From Alphaproteobacteria bacterium (GTDB taxonomy: Bacteria > Pseudomonadota > Alphaproteobacteria > Rhizobiales > Beijerinckiaceae): a stretch of 18,709 bases of DNA. Positions 7,110 through 15,226 of this stretch are shown piece after piece (the stretch's first letter is position 1; each line of letters begins with the position of its first letter). The position numbers and the translations under genes are program-made. The notes under the pieces are model-generated. The model did no database searches and was not told the DNA's origin. It worked only from the letters and a program-made list of their open reading frames with translations. Location of the stretch: NCBI GenBank assembly GCA_009921785.1, contig RFXE01000011.1, forward strand, positions 1 to 18,709. Reading direction: 5' to 3'.

Positions 7110-7262
7110 CTAATCGACCCTCACATCATCATCATTGAGAATACGATGCGCTGCGCCATCGAGGTCATCATATTGCCCGCTTCTCAAACTCCACATAAAG
7201 GCTGCAAGCGCTAAAAGACCCAAGCCGAGCGCTGCGGGGACAAGATATAGAAGGATCGTCAT
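7110..7262 (-). CDS. ccoS: cbb3 oxidase maturation protein CcoS
   Basis: A 50-aa small membrane protein needed to insert haem b and CuB into the cbb3 catalytic subunit. It has one transmembrane helix at the N-terminus (MTILLYLVPAALGLGLLALA) followed by FMWSLRSGQYDDLDGAAHRI, the characteristic CcoS signature around SGQYDDLDG, and a short acidic tail. Length is typical. Its ATG (7260-7262) overlaps the ccoI stop as ATGA, and its TAG stop lies 2 nt before the next ATG, so it is locked between ccoI and the CcoA-like transporter. Confidence 0.95.
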   Translation of the reverse strand: MTILLYLVPAALGLGLLALAAFMWSLRSGQYDDLDGAAHRILNDDDVRVD

Positions 7263-9448
7263 GATTTGAAAGTCTCAGCATGACGCGCCCTCAAAGCATT
7301 GAGCGCTACAATGATCGATGACCCTGACATCGCAGCCGCTGCAATCAAGGGTGTAACGAATCCCAGCACCGCAAGTGGCACAGCAATGAGATTATAAATC
7401 AAGGCGAGACCAAAATTCTCTATCATCACACGTCTACCTTTACGTGTGAGCATTAGCATATCAAAAACGGGTGAGAGTCGCTTGCCCGTAAAGATGGCAT
7501 CCGCTGCCGCTTGTGTAACATCCGCCCCTGTCGCTGGGGATAAAGAGGCGGTAGCAGCAGCAAGGGCAGGGGCGTCATTTAAGCCATCGCCGACCATGAG
7601 CACTTTGCGACCCTGATCCTTCATCGCGACGAGAAGATCGCGCTTTTCCTTAGGCAAGACATGGCCGCGCCAATCAGAAATGCTGAGATCGTTCGCAACT
7701 TTACGCACAATATCAGAGTGATCGCCAGAAAGGATCATTATCTGATATCCCTTCGCTTTAAGTTTATTGATCGTATCTGCCGCATCCGCGCGAAGGCTTT
7801 GGCCGACAGAAATTAGACCTGCCTCACTGCCAAAGCGAAATGCTAAATAAGAGACATTCTCCTTCCACACAGGTGCCGTGACGTTACAAAAGGATGGACT
7901 ACCTAATCGCGCCTCAACACCATCAATGACGCATTGAATTCCGCTTCCTGTTATTTCCTGCGCATCGGGATAGGGTTCAAGCCGCTTTTGTTTTTCACGA
8001 ACCGCCTCGCTAACCGCACGTGCCAGCGGATGGTGACTTGAGAGTGCCAAGCGACCAGCCATAAGCATAGCTTTGTCCGATAACTGGCTCGCGTCGATTA
8101 ATGATGGCTCAGGTAGTGTCAGTGTTCCTGTCTTATCGAAGATGATCGTATCGATCTCGGCCATCCGCTCAATCATATCGCCCGCTCGGATAAGCAGACC
8201 CTTCCGAAACAAAGCGCCCGAAGTAATGACCTGAACAACGGGTGCGGCGAGGGCGAGCGCGCAGGGGCATGTGATAATCAAAACAGCAATGGCGATGATG
8301 AGCGCGTCATGAACGCTAGTCCCTAATGCGATCCACATCATTGCCGTTAGAGCCGCTGCTATGTGTACAATGGGTGCATAAATACGTGCAATTCGATCAG
8401 CTAATTGTACATAGCGGGAGCGGTTTGTCAGTGCTTCATCGATCAATTTTCCGATATCGGCGAGGAGCGTCCGTGATCCGGCAGCCACTACGCGGATCGT
8501 CAAAGCGCCGTGATGATTAAACGTGCCAGCATAAACGAGATCACCCGGTTTAACAGCGGTGAGTTCGGTTTCCCCTGTCACTAAACTCGAATCAATTTGA
8601 GATTGACCCGTCTCGATAATACCATCGGCGGCAATCCGGCTTCCTGCTGCAATATGAATGAGATCACCGGCACTCAAAGCGTCACTCGGCACGTCACTTA
8701 CATGACCATCGGCATTGATCTTTGAGGCGACGGGAATGCGAAGCGCGGCAAGATTCGCCGCAGCCGACCGGGTCTTCTTACGCATCGCATGATCGAGCAC
8801 ACGTCCCGAAAGCAAAAAGAAAATTAGCATGAGGGCCGAGTCGAAATAGGCATGTTCCGCATGATGCGCGGTTTCATAAACGGACATACCCAGAGCCAAT
8901 GTGATGCCGATCGAAATCGGCACATCCATTGTCATATCGCCTTGTCGTAAGGCGCGGAGGGCCTTATAGAAAAAGGGCTGCCCAGAGAAACCGGCGGCGG
9001 GCAAGGCAATAAGCGCTGAGAGCCAATGAAATAAATCGCGTGTTTCAGGTGTGATGTCTGTTACGTTACCTGCCCAAACAGAAACCGAAAGTAACATGAC
9101 ATTGACGGCGGCAAAACCGGAAACGGCAAGACACCGCAAAAGCCAACGCGTATAGCGATCTTCTTCACTCTCCTCGGAATCACCTACAAAAGGTGCAACG
9201 CGATAACCAAGCCGTTCAAGCGTTCGAATGGCAGGCGAAGGATCACAATCCGCTTCAGTCCATTCAGTCGTTAAACGTCGCGTCGTGAAATTTAATCTAG
9301 CTCGTAAGAGACCAGGAATAGAAACGAGCGCACTTTCAATTTCTGCAATCGCATCGGCCGACGAAATACCCTCGACCGCCCATTCAAGATTGAAGTGGTC
9401 CTTGGATTCAGGTCGAAGATAAGTAGAATAGTCGGCTGCGATTTTCAC
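7259..9448 (-). CDS. ccoI: Copper-transporting P1B-ATPase CcoI/FixI
   Basis: Pumps copper out of the cytoplasm into the periplasm for the CuB centre of cbb3 oxidase, powered by ATP. The 729-aa product shows the membrane metal site CPC (394-396), TGE of the actuator domain (291-293), the phosphorylated Asp438 in DKTGT, the HP dipeptide (473-474) and GDGLND (620-625). The N-terminal ferredoxin-like metal-binding domain is recognisable (about residues 20-85), but its metal loop, normally GMxCxxC, reads GISSADA (27-33): both cysteines are gone. The GTG at 9446-9448 is taken as start, with AAGG a few bases upstream and 21 nt after the ccoH stop; the end overlaps ccoS. Confidence 0.96.
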   Translation of the reverse strand: MKIAADYSTYLRPESKDHFNLEWAVEGISSADAIAEIESALVSIPGLLRARLNFTTRRLTTEWTEADCDPSPAIRTLERLGYRVAPFVGDSEESEEDRYTRWLLRCLAVSGFAAVNVMLLSVSVWAGNVTDITPETRDLFHWLSALIALPAAGFSGQPFFYKALRALRQGDMTMDVPISIGITLALGMSVYETAHHAEHAYFDSALMLIFFLLSGRVLDHAMRKKTRSAAANLAALRIPVASKINADGHVSDVPSDALSAGDLIHIAAGSRIAADGIIETGQSQIDSSLVTGETELTAVKPGDLVYAGTFNHHGALTIRVVAAGSRTLLADIGKLIDEALTNRSRYVQLADRIARIYAPIVHIAAALTAMMWIALGTSVHDALIIAIAVLIITCPCALALAAPVVQVITSGALFRKGLLIRAGDMIERMAEIDTIIFDKTGTLTLPEPSLIDASQLSDKAMLMAGRLALSSHHPLARAVSEAVREKQKRLEPYPDAQEITGSGIQCVIDGVEARLGSPSFCNVTAPVWKENVSYLAFRFGSEAGLISVGQSLRADAADTINKLKAKGYQIMILSGDHSDIVRKVANDLSISDWRGHVLPKEKRDLLVAMKDQGRKVLMVGDGLNDAPALAAATASLSPATGADVTQAAADAIFTGKRLSPVFDMLMLTRKGRRVMIENFGLALIYNLIAVPLAVLGFVTPLIAAAAMSGSSIIVALNALRARHAETFKS

Positions 9449-9469
9449 GAGTTGCCTTAGAAATAGTAT

Positions 9470-9982
9470 CTAGTGAAGAATGATCCGGTTTGTTGATTGA
9501 TAAACAATATCTCCACCAAGCCTTGCAATCGTTTCAACCTCCCATTGCCCCCCACCACATGGGGTAACGCCAACATAATGGCCGTTCGTCTGATCATTTA
9601 GCGCGACGATACAATCATTACGGCTATCGACGGGAGACTTGAGAATTGAAGTAACAGCAAGACCAGTAACAATTTGATTTGATGAGTCGGAAATACTCAT
9701 ATCAATCGAGACTTCACCCGAGATAGACCGAGTAATGTTCTCGTTTACAACCCACCCTTGCGCATCTTGCGCCCGTGCCCGTGCAATATCACGATTGAAG
9801 GCTAATCCATTCTCATAGGGTTTTTCGGATTGAACGCCTGAGAAAGTTTCAACAGCGAGATAAGCCATAATGCCGTTCACACCCATGACAACGACAAAAA
9901 AGCTGACGATAACCAAAAGTACGAGGCGGCCTGTAAGCCGATATTCCCTATTTTTCGGTTCGTTTATCATTGCCGTTTTCAT
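9470..9982 (-). CDS. ccoH: cbb3 oxidase assembly protein CcoH/FixH
   Basis: A 170-aa membrane-anchored protein that associates with the cbb3 oxidase during assembly. One transmembrane helix (about residues 18-43) is followed by a periplasmic beta-rich domain. The family marks are the VNGIMAYLAVETFSGV segment at the membrane exit, then YENGLAFNRDIARARAQDAQGW. The later periplasmic part is less conserved. The ATG at 9980-9982 has AAGGAA upstream. It sits 48 nt after ccoG and 21 nt before ccoI. Confidence 0.93.
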   Translation of the reverse strand: MKTAMINEPKNREYRLTGRLVLLVIVSFFVVVMGVNGIMAYLAVETFSGVQSEKPYENGLAFNRDIARARAQDAQGWVVNENITRSISGEVSIDMSISDSSNQIVTGLAVTSILKSPVDSRNDCIVALNDQTNGHYVGVTPCGGGQWEVETIARLGGDIVYQSTNRIILH

Positions 9983-10030
9983 TTTGAATTCCTTCTTTCA
10001 ACTGAAAGCGTCTCTCTTTGCTCATCCGGT

Positions 10031-11509
10031 CTAATGAATCGAGTGGGGTGTTCTAAAATAATCCCGGGCTTTCGCGGTGTTGCCGTCAGCTTCATCACGA
10101 ATTGTAAATTCGAGATGAGTGGGCTCTTCTTCACCGTTATCGGTCGCCCTCACCGTTACACGCAACTCGCGGGTTTGGTCAGGCCCTACACTTACTGACG
10201 GCCAGCCATCGGTCATGGCCTCACCTCCTATGATTTCAACATGCGCATCATGGAGTCCATCAATATCTAACGTGAAGACCCGATCAGTCGGAAGCATATT
10301 GGCAATACGCACCGTATAGCCATTGCGAATATGACCGTCAGATAATTTTACAAAGATCGGATTCCGATCGTGAATGACACTCACGGTAAAAGGGGCTCGG
10401 TTCAGAAGCGCATAGAGCATGACGCCACTTACGGCAGTAATAATCGCAATATATAAAATTGTTCGCGCGCGGAAGGGTCGGAATATTTCAGTTAATCCCT
10501 CTTTCCGACGCTTGAGGTTAACTTCCGTATCATAGGCAATGAGGCGTGTTGGTCGGCCGATTTTTTCCATCACCTCATCGCAGGCATCAATGCAAAGACC
10601 GCATTGAATACAGCCGAGATCGGCGCCGTGACGAATATCAACACCGGTGGGGCATACCGCTACGCATTGTTGACAATCGATACAATCACCGGCGGGCTCA
10701 CCAATGGAGCGTGCATGGGTAGCCTTTTTAAAGGACATACGCGGCTCACCGCGATCGACGCGATAAGTCACATTGAGCGCATATTCATCTGTCATAGCCG
10801 CCTGAATTCGAGGCCATGGGCACATATAAAGACAGACCTGTTCGCGCATCAGCCCCGCAAACACATAAGTTGTGAGAGTCAGTGTGAGAATCGATACATA
10901 GGCAATCGGATCAGCGTCGAACTGAATCAAATCTTTTACAAGCGTTGGCGCATCAGCAAAATAAAGAACCCATACCCCGCCAGTCCACCAAGCAATCAAA
11001 AGCCAAAGCGAATGTTTGAGCAGCTTGTAAGAAAATGTTTCAAGGTTCATTGGCTCGGCATCGCGATTCATTCGTGTGCGCCGATCACCCTCAATCATCC
11101 GTTCAACAGCCATAAAGAGATCGGTCCAGACTGTCTGCGGACAAAGATAGCCACACCAAATCCGGCCGGCCATGGCGTTCATCAGAAACAGAACCATCGC
11201 CGCGATTATTAAAAGTCCCGTGAGGTAATAAACTTCTTGCGGCCAGATTTCGATAAAGAAAAAATAAGCGCGGCGATGCGGCAAGTCTATCAGAAGCGCT
11301 TGATTGGGCGCGTTCGGCCCACGATCCCAACGCAAAAAGGGCAAGAAATAATAAATACCAAGGGTAATGATAAGGATTGTCGTTTTCGTACGACGAAAAA
11401 AGCCGCTGACCCCTTGCGGATAAATTTTCTTCCGCGCGGCGTAGAGGGGCGCTTCAGGCTCATCAAGATGGGGGTCGAATGACGTCGTGACTGACATTGT
11501 TTTATCCAT
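10031..11509 (-). CDS. ccoG: cbb3 oxidase assembly protein CcoG/FixG, cupric reductase
   Basis: A polytopic membrane iron-sulfur protein; CcoG reduces Cu(II) to Cu(I) for insertion into cbb3 oxidase. The 492-aa product has Cys119 and Cys123 (WCGYLCPQTVW), Cys226 and Cys230 (CLYMCPWPRIQ) in membrane segments, then two ferredoxin-type 4Fe-4S motifs: Cys276/279/282/286 and Cys300/303/306/310. The final about 130 residues form an immunoglobulin-like periplasmic domain, as in the family. Length is typical. The ATG at 11507-11509 is chosen, but an ATG four codons later (11495-11497) is possible. It begins the second half of the cluster, 83 bp after ccoP, and the gap contains two stable hairpins. 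Confidence 0.96.
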   Translation of the reverse strand: MDKTMSVTTSFDPHLDEPEAPLYAARKKIYPQGVSGFFRRTKTTILIITLGIYYFLPFLRWDRGPNAPNQALLIDLPHRRAYFFFIEIWPQEVYYLTGLLIIAAMVLFLMNAMAGRIWCGYLCPQTVWTDLFMAVERMIEGDRRTRMNRDAEPMNLETFSYKLLKHSLWLLIAWWTGGVWVLYFADAPTLVKDLIQFDADPIAYVSILTLTLTTYVFAGLMREQVCLYMCPWPRIQAAMTDEYALNVTYRVDRGEPRMSFKKATHARSIGEPAGDCIDCQQCVAVCPTGVDIRHGADLGCIQCGLCIDACDEVMEKIGRPTRLIAYDTEVNLKRRKEGLTEIFRPFRARTILYIAIITAVSGVMLYALLNRAPFTVSVIHDRNPIFVKLSDGHIRNGYTVRIANMLPTDRVFTLDIDGLHDAHVEIIGGEAMTDGWPSVSVGPDQTRELRVTVRATDNGEEEPTHLEFTIRDEADGNTAKARDYFRTPHSIH

Positions 11510-11514
11510 AAGTG

Positions 11515-11535
11515 CAATCTTCCCCCCAAAGATTG
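11515..11535 (-). promoter_or_regulatory. Hairpin presenting a G-rich ribosome-binding site before ccoG
   Basis: Perfect 7-bp arms CAATCTT (11529-11535 in RNA sense) and AAGATTG (11515-11521) enclose a loop TGGGGGG (11522-11528). The G6 run in the loop is the only plausible ribosome-binding site and lies 12 nt before the ATG. A structured translation start is inferred. Confidence 0.4.
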
Positions 11536-11548
11536 CCGATGTGATGAG

Positions 11549-11573
11549 GGGGCCCGCTCTATGAGCAGACCCC
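11549..11573 (-). terminator. Strong intercistronic hairpin between ccoP and ccoG
   Basis: In minus-strand RNA, GGGGTCTGCTC (11563-11573) pairs with GAGCGGGCCCC (11549-11559) over 11 positions including two G-U pairs, with a 3-nt loop. On the other strand these two become C-A mismatches, so the fold favours the cco transcript. No U run follows it, so it looks more like a 3'-end stabiliser, processing site or partial attenuator than a full terminator. Confidence 0.5.
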
Positions 11574-11592
11574 TTTATTCTAACGCGATCTT

Positions 11593-12474
11593 TTACTGTC
11601 CACCACCAAGAGTATGAACATAGACGGCGAGCGATTTGATGGTTGGGGAATCAAGTCGCTGTGACCATGCCGGCATTTGGCCGCCACCGCCAAGAGTGAT
11701 GCGTTCAATGATTGTTGCCTTCTCGGGACCATAGAGCCATACTTTATCATTAAGTTTTGGCGCGCCGACATCTTGATTGCCTTCGCCGTTTTCACCATGA
11801 CAAGCGGCACAATTTTCGGTGAAGAGCTTCTGGCCCAATTTGAGATCGGCATCCTTCTCTGTAGGCAAGCCTGAAAGCGAACGAACATAATCAGCAGCGG
11901 CACTGATTTCATTCGGCTTCAAGAGGCCCTCTTTACCAAAGGCCGGCATCATACTGGTGCGCGTGTCTTTATTAGCATCCCAACGAATTCCATTTTGTAG
12001 TGTCGTATGGATAGCGTCGAGTGAACCACCCCAGAGCCAATCATCATCATTCAAATTCGGATAGCCTTTAAAGCCTTGCGCGCCAGCGCCATGACATGGT
12101 GAACAATTAACAGCAAAAGCCGCAGCCCCTTGCGCCCGCGCAAATGAAAGAAGCTCAGGTGTCTTTTCGATGTCTTGCAAAGACACCGTTTCAATTTTCG
12201 CTGTCATTGGACCACGAAGGTTTTTTAAACCCTCAAGGTCTTTCACAACTTGCTCACGTGATGTCCATCCGAACACGCCCTTTGTGAAGGAGGTTGCGAG
12301 CGGAATGGCGGGGTAAACAACCCAATACCCAAGTGCCCAAATGATTGTGAGATAGAAGGTCCACAGCCACCAGCGCGGCAAGGGAGTATTAAGCTCTTCG
12401 ATACCGTCCCAGTCATGGCCCGTTGTGCCAACAATTTTGCGCGGATCCACATTTGTCTCTGTTTGATTTGTCAT
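11593..12474 (-). CDS. ccoP: cbb3 oxidase dihaem cytochrome c subunit CcoP/FixP
   Basis: Passes electrons from the soluble or membrane cytochrome c pool towards the CcoO/CcoN subunits. The 293-aa product has a membrane anchor around residues 34-60 (WWLWTFYLTIIWALGYWVVY), with the conserved PLPRWW lead-in, then two periplasmic cytochrome c domains: CSPCH (Cys124, Cys127, His128) with likely axial Met176 in MMPAF, and CAACH (Cys222, Cys225, His226) with Met267 in QMPAW. Start is the ATG at 12472-12474, 29 codons inside the longest open frame, because that is where CcoP homology starts and GAGGA precedes it. It begins 4 nt after ccoQ. Confidence 0.97.
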   Translation of the reverse strand: MTNQTETNVDPRKIVGTTGHDWDGIEELNTPLPRWWLWTFYLTIIWALGYWVVYPAIPLATSFTKGVFGWTSREQVVKDLEGLKNLRGPMTAKIETVSLQDIEKTPELLSFARAQGAAAFAVNCSPCHGAGAQGFKGYPNLNDDDWLWGGSLDAIHTTLQNGIRWDANKDTRTSMMPAFGKEGLLKPNEISAAADYVRSLSGLPTEKDADLKLGQKLFTENCAACHGENGEGNQDVGAPKLNDKVWLYGPEKATIIERITLGGGGQMPAWSQRLDSPTIKSLAVYVHTLGGGQ

Positions 12475-12478
12475 TGGT

Positions 12479-12634
12479 TCAGTCCTCGGAAAGCGGAATA
12501 CGGGACGCACGATCAAAGAGTGATTTTTTTGATGGCCAGAGCGCATAAGCGACAGCTGCAAAAAACATCACTGCAAAATAGATAGAACCCCAAGAGGCTG
12601 CGAATGCTGAGAGAGATTCAAACGTCATGTTCAT
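12479..12634 (-). CDS. ccoQ: cbb3 oxidase small subunit CcoQ/FixQ
   Basis: A 51-aa single-helix subunit that stabilises the cbb3 complex, read directly from the minus strand because it is short. It begins MNMTFESLSAFAASWGSI, continues with the helix YFAVMFFAAVAYALWPS and ends in a basic/acidic tail (KKSLFDRASRIPLSED), matching the CcoQ layout. GAGGAAAG sits in the 12-nt gap from ccoO. A second ATG two codons in (12626-12628) could serve instead. Position between ccoO and ccoP is diagnostic. Confidence 0.93.
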   Translation of the reverse strand: MNMTFESLSAFAASWGSIYFAVMFFAAVAYALWPSKKSLFDRASRIPLSED

Positions 12635-12646
12635 GTCTCTTTCCTC

Positions 12647-13405
12647 TCACCGAATATTCGCTTTGTCGTCATAAAGCTTGAAGTCGACCTGCGTTCCGAG
12701 AAGTTGCAGATAGGCGATTAACGCATCAGCTTCCGTAAGCTTGCCGCCATTGCCGCCGAGATCACGGGTGATCGCTTTCGGATAACGCTTGAGAAACGAT
12801 GCCGTTGAGCCATCATCTGCCGAACCTTGTGTTTTGGCATCTGATACTGCGGAGGCAATCATCTCTTGCGAGTAAGGAACGCCTTCAACCGAAAGGACGG
12901 CCATGTCTTCGCCAATATGAGCAATGTTGAGCGGCGTTTGCTCAAGCCAGGGATATCCCGGCATGATCGAAGCGGGCACAACAGAACGTGGATTTCTTAA
13001 ATGATCGCGATGCCAATCATCAGAATATTTTCCACCAACACGCGCGATATCCGGTCCGGTACGTTTTGAGCCCCATTGGAAGGGATGGTCATACATGCTC
13101 TCGGCAGCGAGAGAATAATGCCCATACCGTTCCACTTCGTCGCGTAGAGGCCGTACCATTTGCGAGTGACAATTGTAGCAACCTTCACGCACATAGATAT
13201 TTCGACCCGCTAATTCGAGCGGTGAATAAGGCCGTACGCCTTCAACGGTTTCAATTGTGCTCTTCAAATAAAAGAGCGGTAAAACTTCCACGAGACCGCC
13301 GATCGAAATCGCCACTAGAATACCAATGATGAGAATGATCGAGTTCTTTTCGAAAATGGCGTGACGGTGCCATAGGCTTGGCTTGTGTGGTGTTAAATTT
13401 GCCAT
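12647..13405 (-). CDS. ccoO: cbb3 oxidase monohaem cytochrome c subunit CcoO/FixO
   Basis: The monohaem subunit that feeds electrons to CcoN. The 252-aa product has an N-terminal membrane helix (about residues 22-47), then the haem site REGCYNCHSQMVRP (Cys76, Cys79, His80) and the axial methionine Met148 in SIMPGYPWL. RTGPDIARVGGKYSDDWH and the closing LIAYLQLLGT are also typical. GGAGAT in the 12-nt gap after ccoN serves as ribosome-binding site. Length and motifs are complete. Confidence 0.97.
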   Translation of the reverse strand: MANLTPHKPSLWHRHAIFEKNSIILIIGILVAISIGGLVEVLPLFYLKSTIETVEGVRPYSPLELAGRNIYVREGCYNCHSQMVRPLRDEVERYGHYSLAAESMYDHPFQWGSKRTGPDIARVGGKYSDDWHRDHLRNPRSVVPASIMPGYPWLEQTPLNIAHIGEDMAVLSVEGVPYSQEMIASAVSDAKTQGSADDGSTASFLKRYPKAITRDLGGNGGKLTEADALIAYLQLLGTQVDFKLYDDKANIR

Positions 13406-13417
13406 TGTCTTATCTCC

Positions 13418-15064
13418 TCACTCGCCGGGGGCCAGCGCTGCTTGGCTGCCGATCAAAGCAGTCTTAGGCGAGCGGATTGTCATATAGATGTTGTAGACCA
13501 TCACGAGGGCACCGAGCACAAAGAGTGCACCACCCAATGCGCGGATCACATACATTGGATGAAGTGCTTCCGTTGTTTCGATAAAGGAATATTCAAGGAA
13601 GCCGAGGGCAGTGTAAGCGCGCCACATCAAGCCTTGCATGATACCGGCAACCCACATCGATGTGATGTAGAAGACGATGCCAATGGTTGAAAGCCAGAAA
13701 TGCCAATTCACGAGCTTGAGAGAATAGAGCTCTTTCTTTTTCCATAACCAGGGAACGAGGCAATAGATCGCGCCGAAGGACACATAGCCAACCCAACCGA
13801 GCGCGCCTGAGTGTACGTGACCAATTGTCCAGTCCGTATAATGTGAAAGCGAATTCACGGCCTTGATTGACATCATCGGACCTTCAAAGGTCGACATACC
13901 GTAGAACGCAACAGACACAACCATCATACGCAACACAGGATCCGTACGGAGCTTGTCCCAAGCGCCCGAGAGCGTCATCAGACCATTGATCATGCCACCC
14001 CATGACGGCATCCAAAGCATGATTGAAAATGTCATGCCGAGTGTCTGCGCCCAGTCAGGCAGTGCAGTGTAGTGAAGGTGATGGGGACCCGCCCAGATAT
14101 ACATGAAGATCAGAGCCCAGAAATGGATGATCGACAGTCGATAAGAATAGACAGGCTTATCGGCGCGTTTCGGGATGAAATAATACATAATGGCGAGGAA
14201 GCCTGCCGTAAGGAAGAAGCCTACGGCGTTATGGCCGTACCACCATTGAATCATCGCATCCTGAACACCGGACCAGACGATGTAGGATTTTGGTGAAAAG
14301 ATCGAAATCGGAATTGCGGCATTGTTACCGAGATGCAGAACCGCAATCGTTACGATGAAGGCTAGATAGAACCAGTTCGCGACATAGATATGTGGTTCTT
14401 TACGTTTCCAAATTGTGGTCAAGAACACGAGCAGATAAACGACCCAAACAATGGTCAACCAGAGATCGGCATACCATTCAGGTTCCGCATATTCTTTCCC
14501 CTCAGTGATACCGAGAAGATATCCTGTGCCGGCAATCACGATGAAAAGATTGTAACCAAGTACAACAAACCAAGGCGATAGTTCACCAGCCAAACGCGCC
14601 TGACAGGTACGCTGCACAACATAGAGAGAGGTGGCCAAAAGCACATTTCCGCCAAAGGCGAAAATTACTGCGGATGTGTGCAGTGGACGTAAGCGACCAA
14701 AACTGGTCCAGGGCAAATCGAAATTGAGAAACGGATAAGCCAGTTGCAGGGCAATCACGAGGCCGACAGTGAAACCGGCAACGCCCCAGAATACAGCGGC
14801 AAGAGTCGCAAATTTGATGGGCCCAAAATTATAGTTAGGCTTTCCATCGATGAGCTGCGGTGTCTCTGCGGGCCGATTGTAATACCGATTCACAACGGCA
14901 AACACGCTGGCGACGCCAGCGGCTGCGAAAATATAAGCGTGAAAAGCATATTCGGGTGTGTAGGCTTTTGCCGCCACGATGAGTGCGCCCAGCGCGAAGG
15001 CGGCCGAAAGAAGCGCAAGCGCCATTTCGCCAACCCTCATCTTTTTAGGAGATGCGATGTCCAT
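13418..15064 (-). CDS. ccoN: cbb3 cytochrome c oxidase catalytic subunit I, CcoN/FixN
   Basis: Reduces oxygen to water at the haem b3-CuB centre with high affinity and pumps protons. The 548-aa product has 12 or more membrane helices and all metal ligands visible: His129 (RLRPLHTSAVIF) and His418 region for low-spin haem, His278 (WWYGHNAV), His328 and His329 (AGPHHLHY) for CuB, and His416/His418 in IGHVHSGALGW. The open frame extends 21 codons further upstream, but the ATG at 15062-15064 is preceded by AGGTGG (15071-15076) at 6-nt spacing, so I use it. It is the first gene of ccoNOQP and has an FNR-type operator upstream. Confidence 0.97.
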   Translation of the reverse strand: MDIASPKKMRVGEMALALLSAAFALGALIVAAKAYTPEYAFHAYIFAAAGVASVFAVVNRYYNRPAETPQLIDGKPNYNFGPIKFATLAAVFWGVAGFTVGLVIALQLAYPFLNFDLPWTSFGRLRPLHTSAVIFAFGGNVLLATSLYVVQRTCQARLAGELSPWFVVLGYNLFIVIAGTGYLLGITEGKEYAEPEWYADLWLTIVWVVYLLVFLTTIWKRKEPHIYVANWFYLAFIVTIAVLHLGNNAAIPISIFSPKSYIVWSGVQDAMIQWWYGHNAVGFFLTAGFLAIMYYFIPKRADKPVYSYRLSIIHFWALIFMYIWAGPHHLHYTALPDWAQTLGMTFSIMLWMPSWGGMINGLMTLSGAWDKLRTDPVLRMMVVSVAFYGMSTFEGPMMSIKAVNSLSHYTDWTIGHVHSGALGWVGYVSFGAIYCLVPWLWKKKELYSLKLVNWHFWLSTIGIVFYITSMWVAGIMQGLMWRAYTALGFLEYSFIETTEALHPMYVIRALGGALFVLGALVMVYNIYMTIRSPKTALIGSQAALAPGE

Positions 15065-15130
15065 AATGTCCCACCTGTCTGGGGGCCGGATTTTCATTTG
15101 GCGACGCTTTGCGTCGATCGACCCCATTTA

Positions 15131-15172
15131 ACAATCGCCAGCTTAGCAGGTGTCAGCATTGACGCAGATCAA
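15131..15172 (-). promoter_or_regulatory. FNR/FixK-type operator and promoter of ccoNOQP
   Basis: The 14-bp site TTGATCTGCGTCAA (15159-15172, minus sense) fits the FNR/FixK consensus TTGAT-N4-ATCAA with one change. Its centre (15165.5) would be at -41.5 for a start near 15124, the classic class II activator spacing; GATTGT at 15131-15136 is then the -10 element. The ccoN ATG follows about 60 nt later. Regulation by the adjacent FNR-type gene is inference. Confidence 0.8.
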
Positions 15173-15226
15173 AAGCGTCAAGGGTCATTATGAGACAAAG
15201 GTCGAAGGGCAAGCTCTTGTTGCGCG

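Noticed and set aside
9488..9502. FNR-like half-site TTGATAAACAATA
   Set aside because: It lies inside ccoH coding sequence, the second half-site is poor, and no gene start is nearby.
10604..11212. Plus-strand open frame of 202 codons
   Set aside because: Antisense to ccoG, which has all its iron-sulfur motifs; the product shows no coding character of its own.
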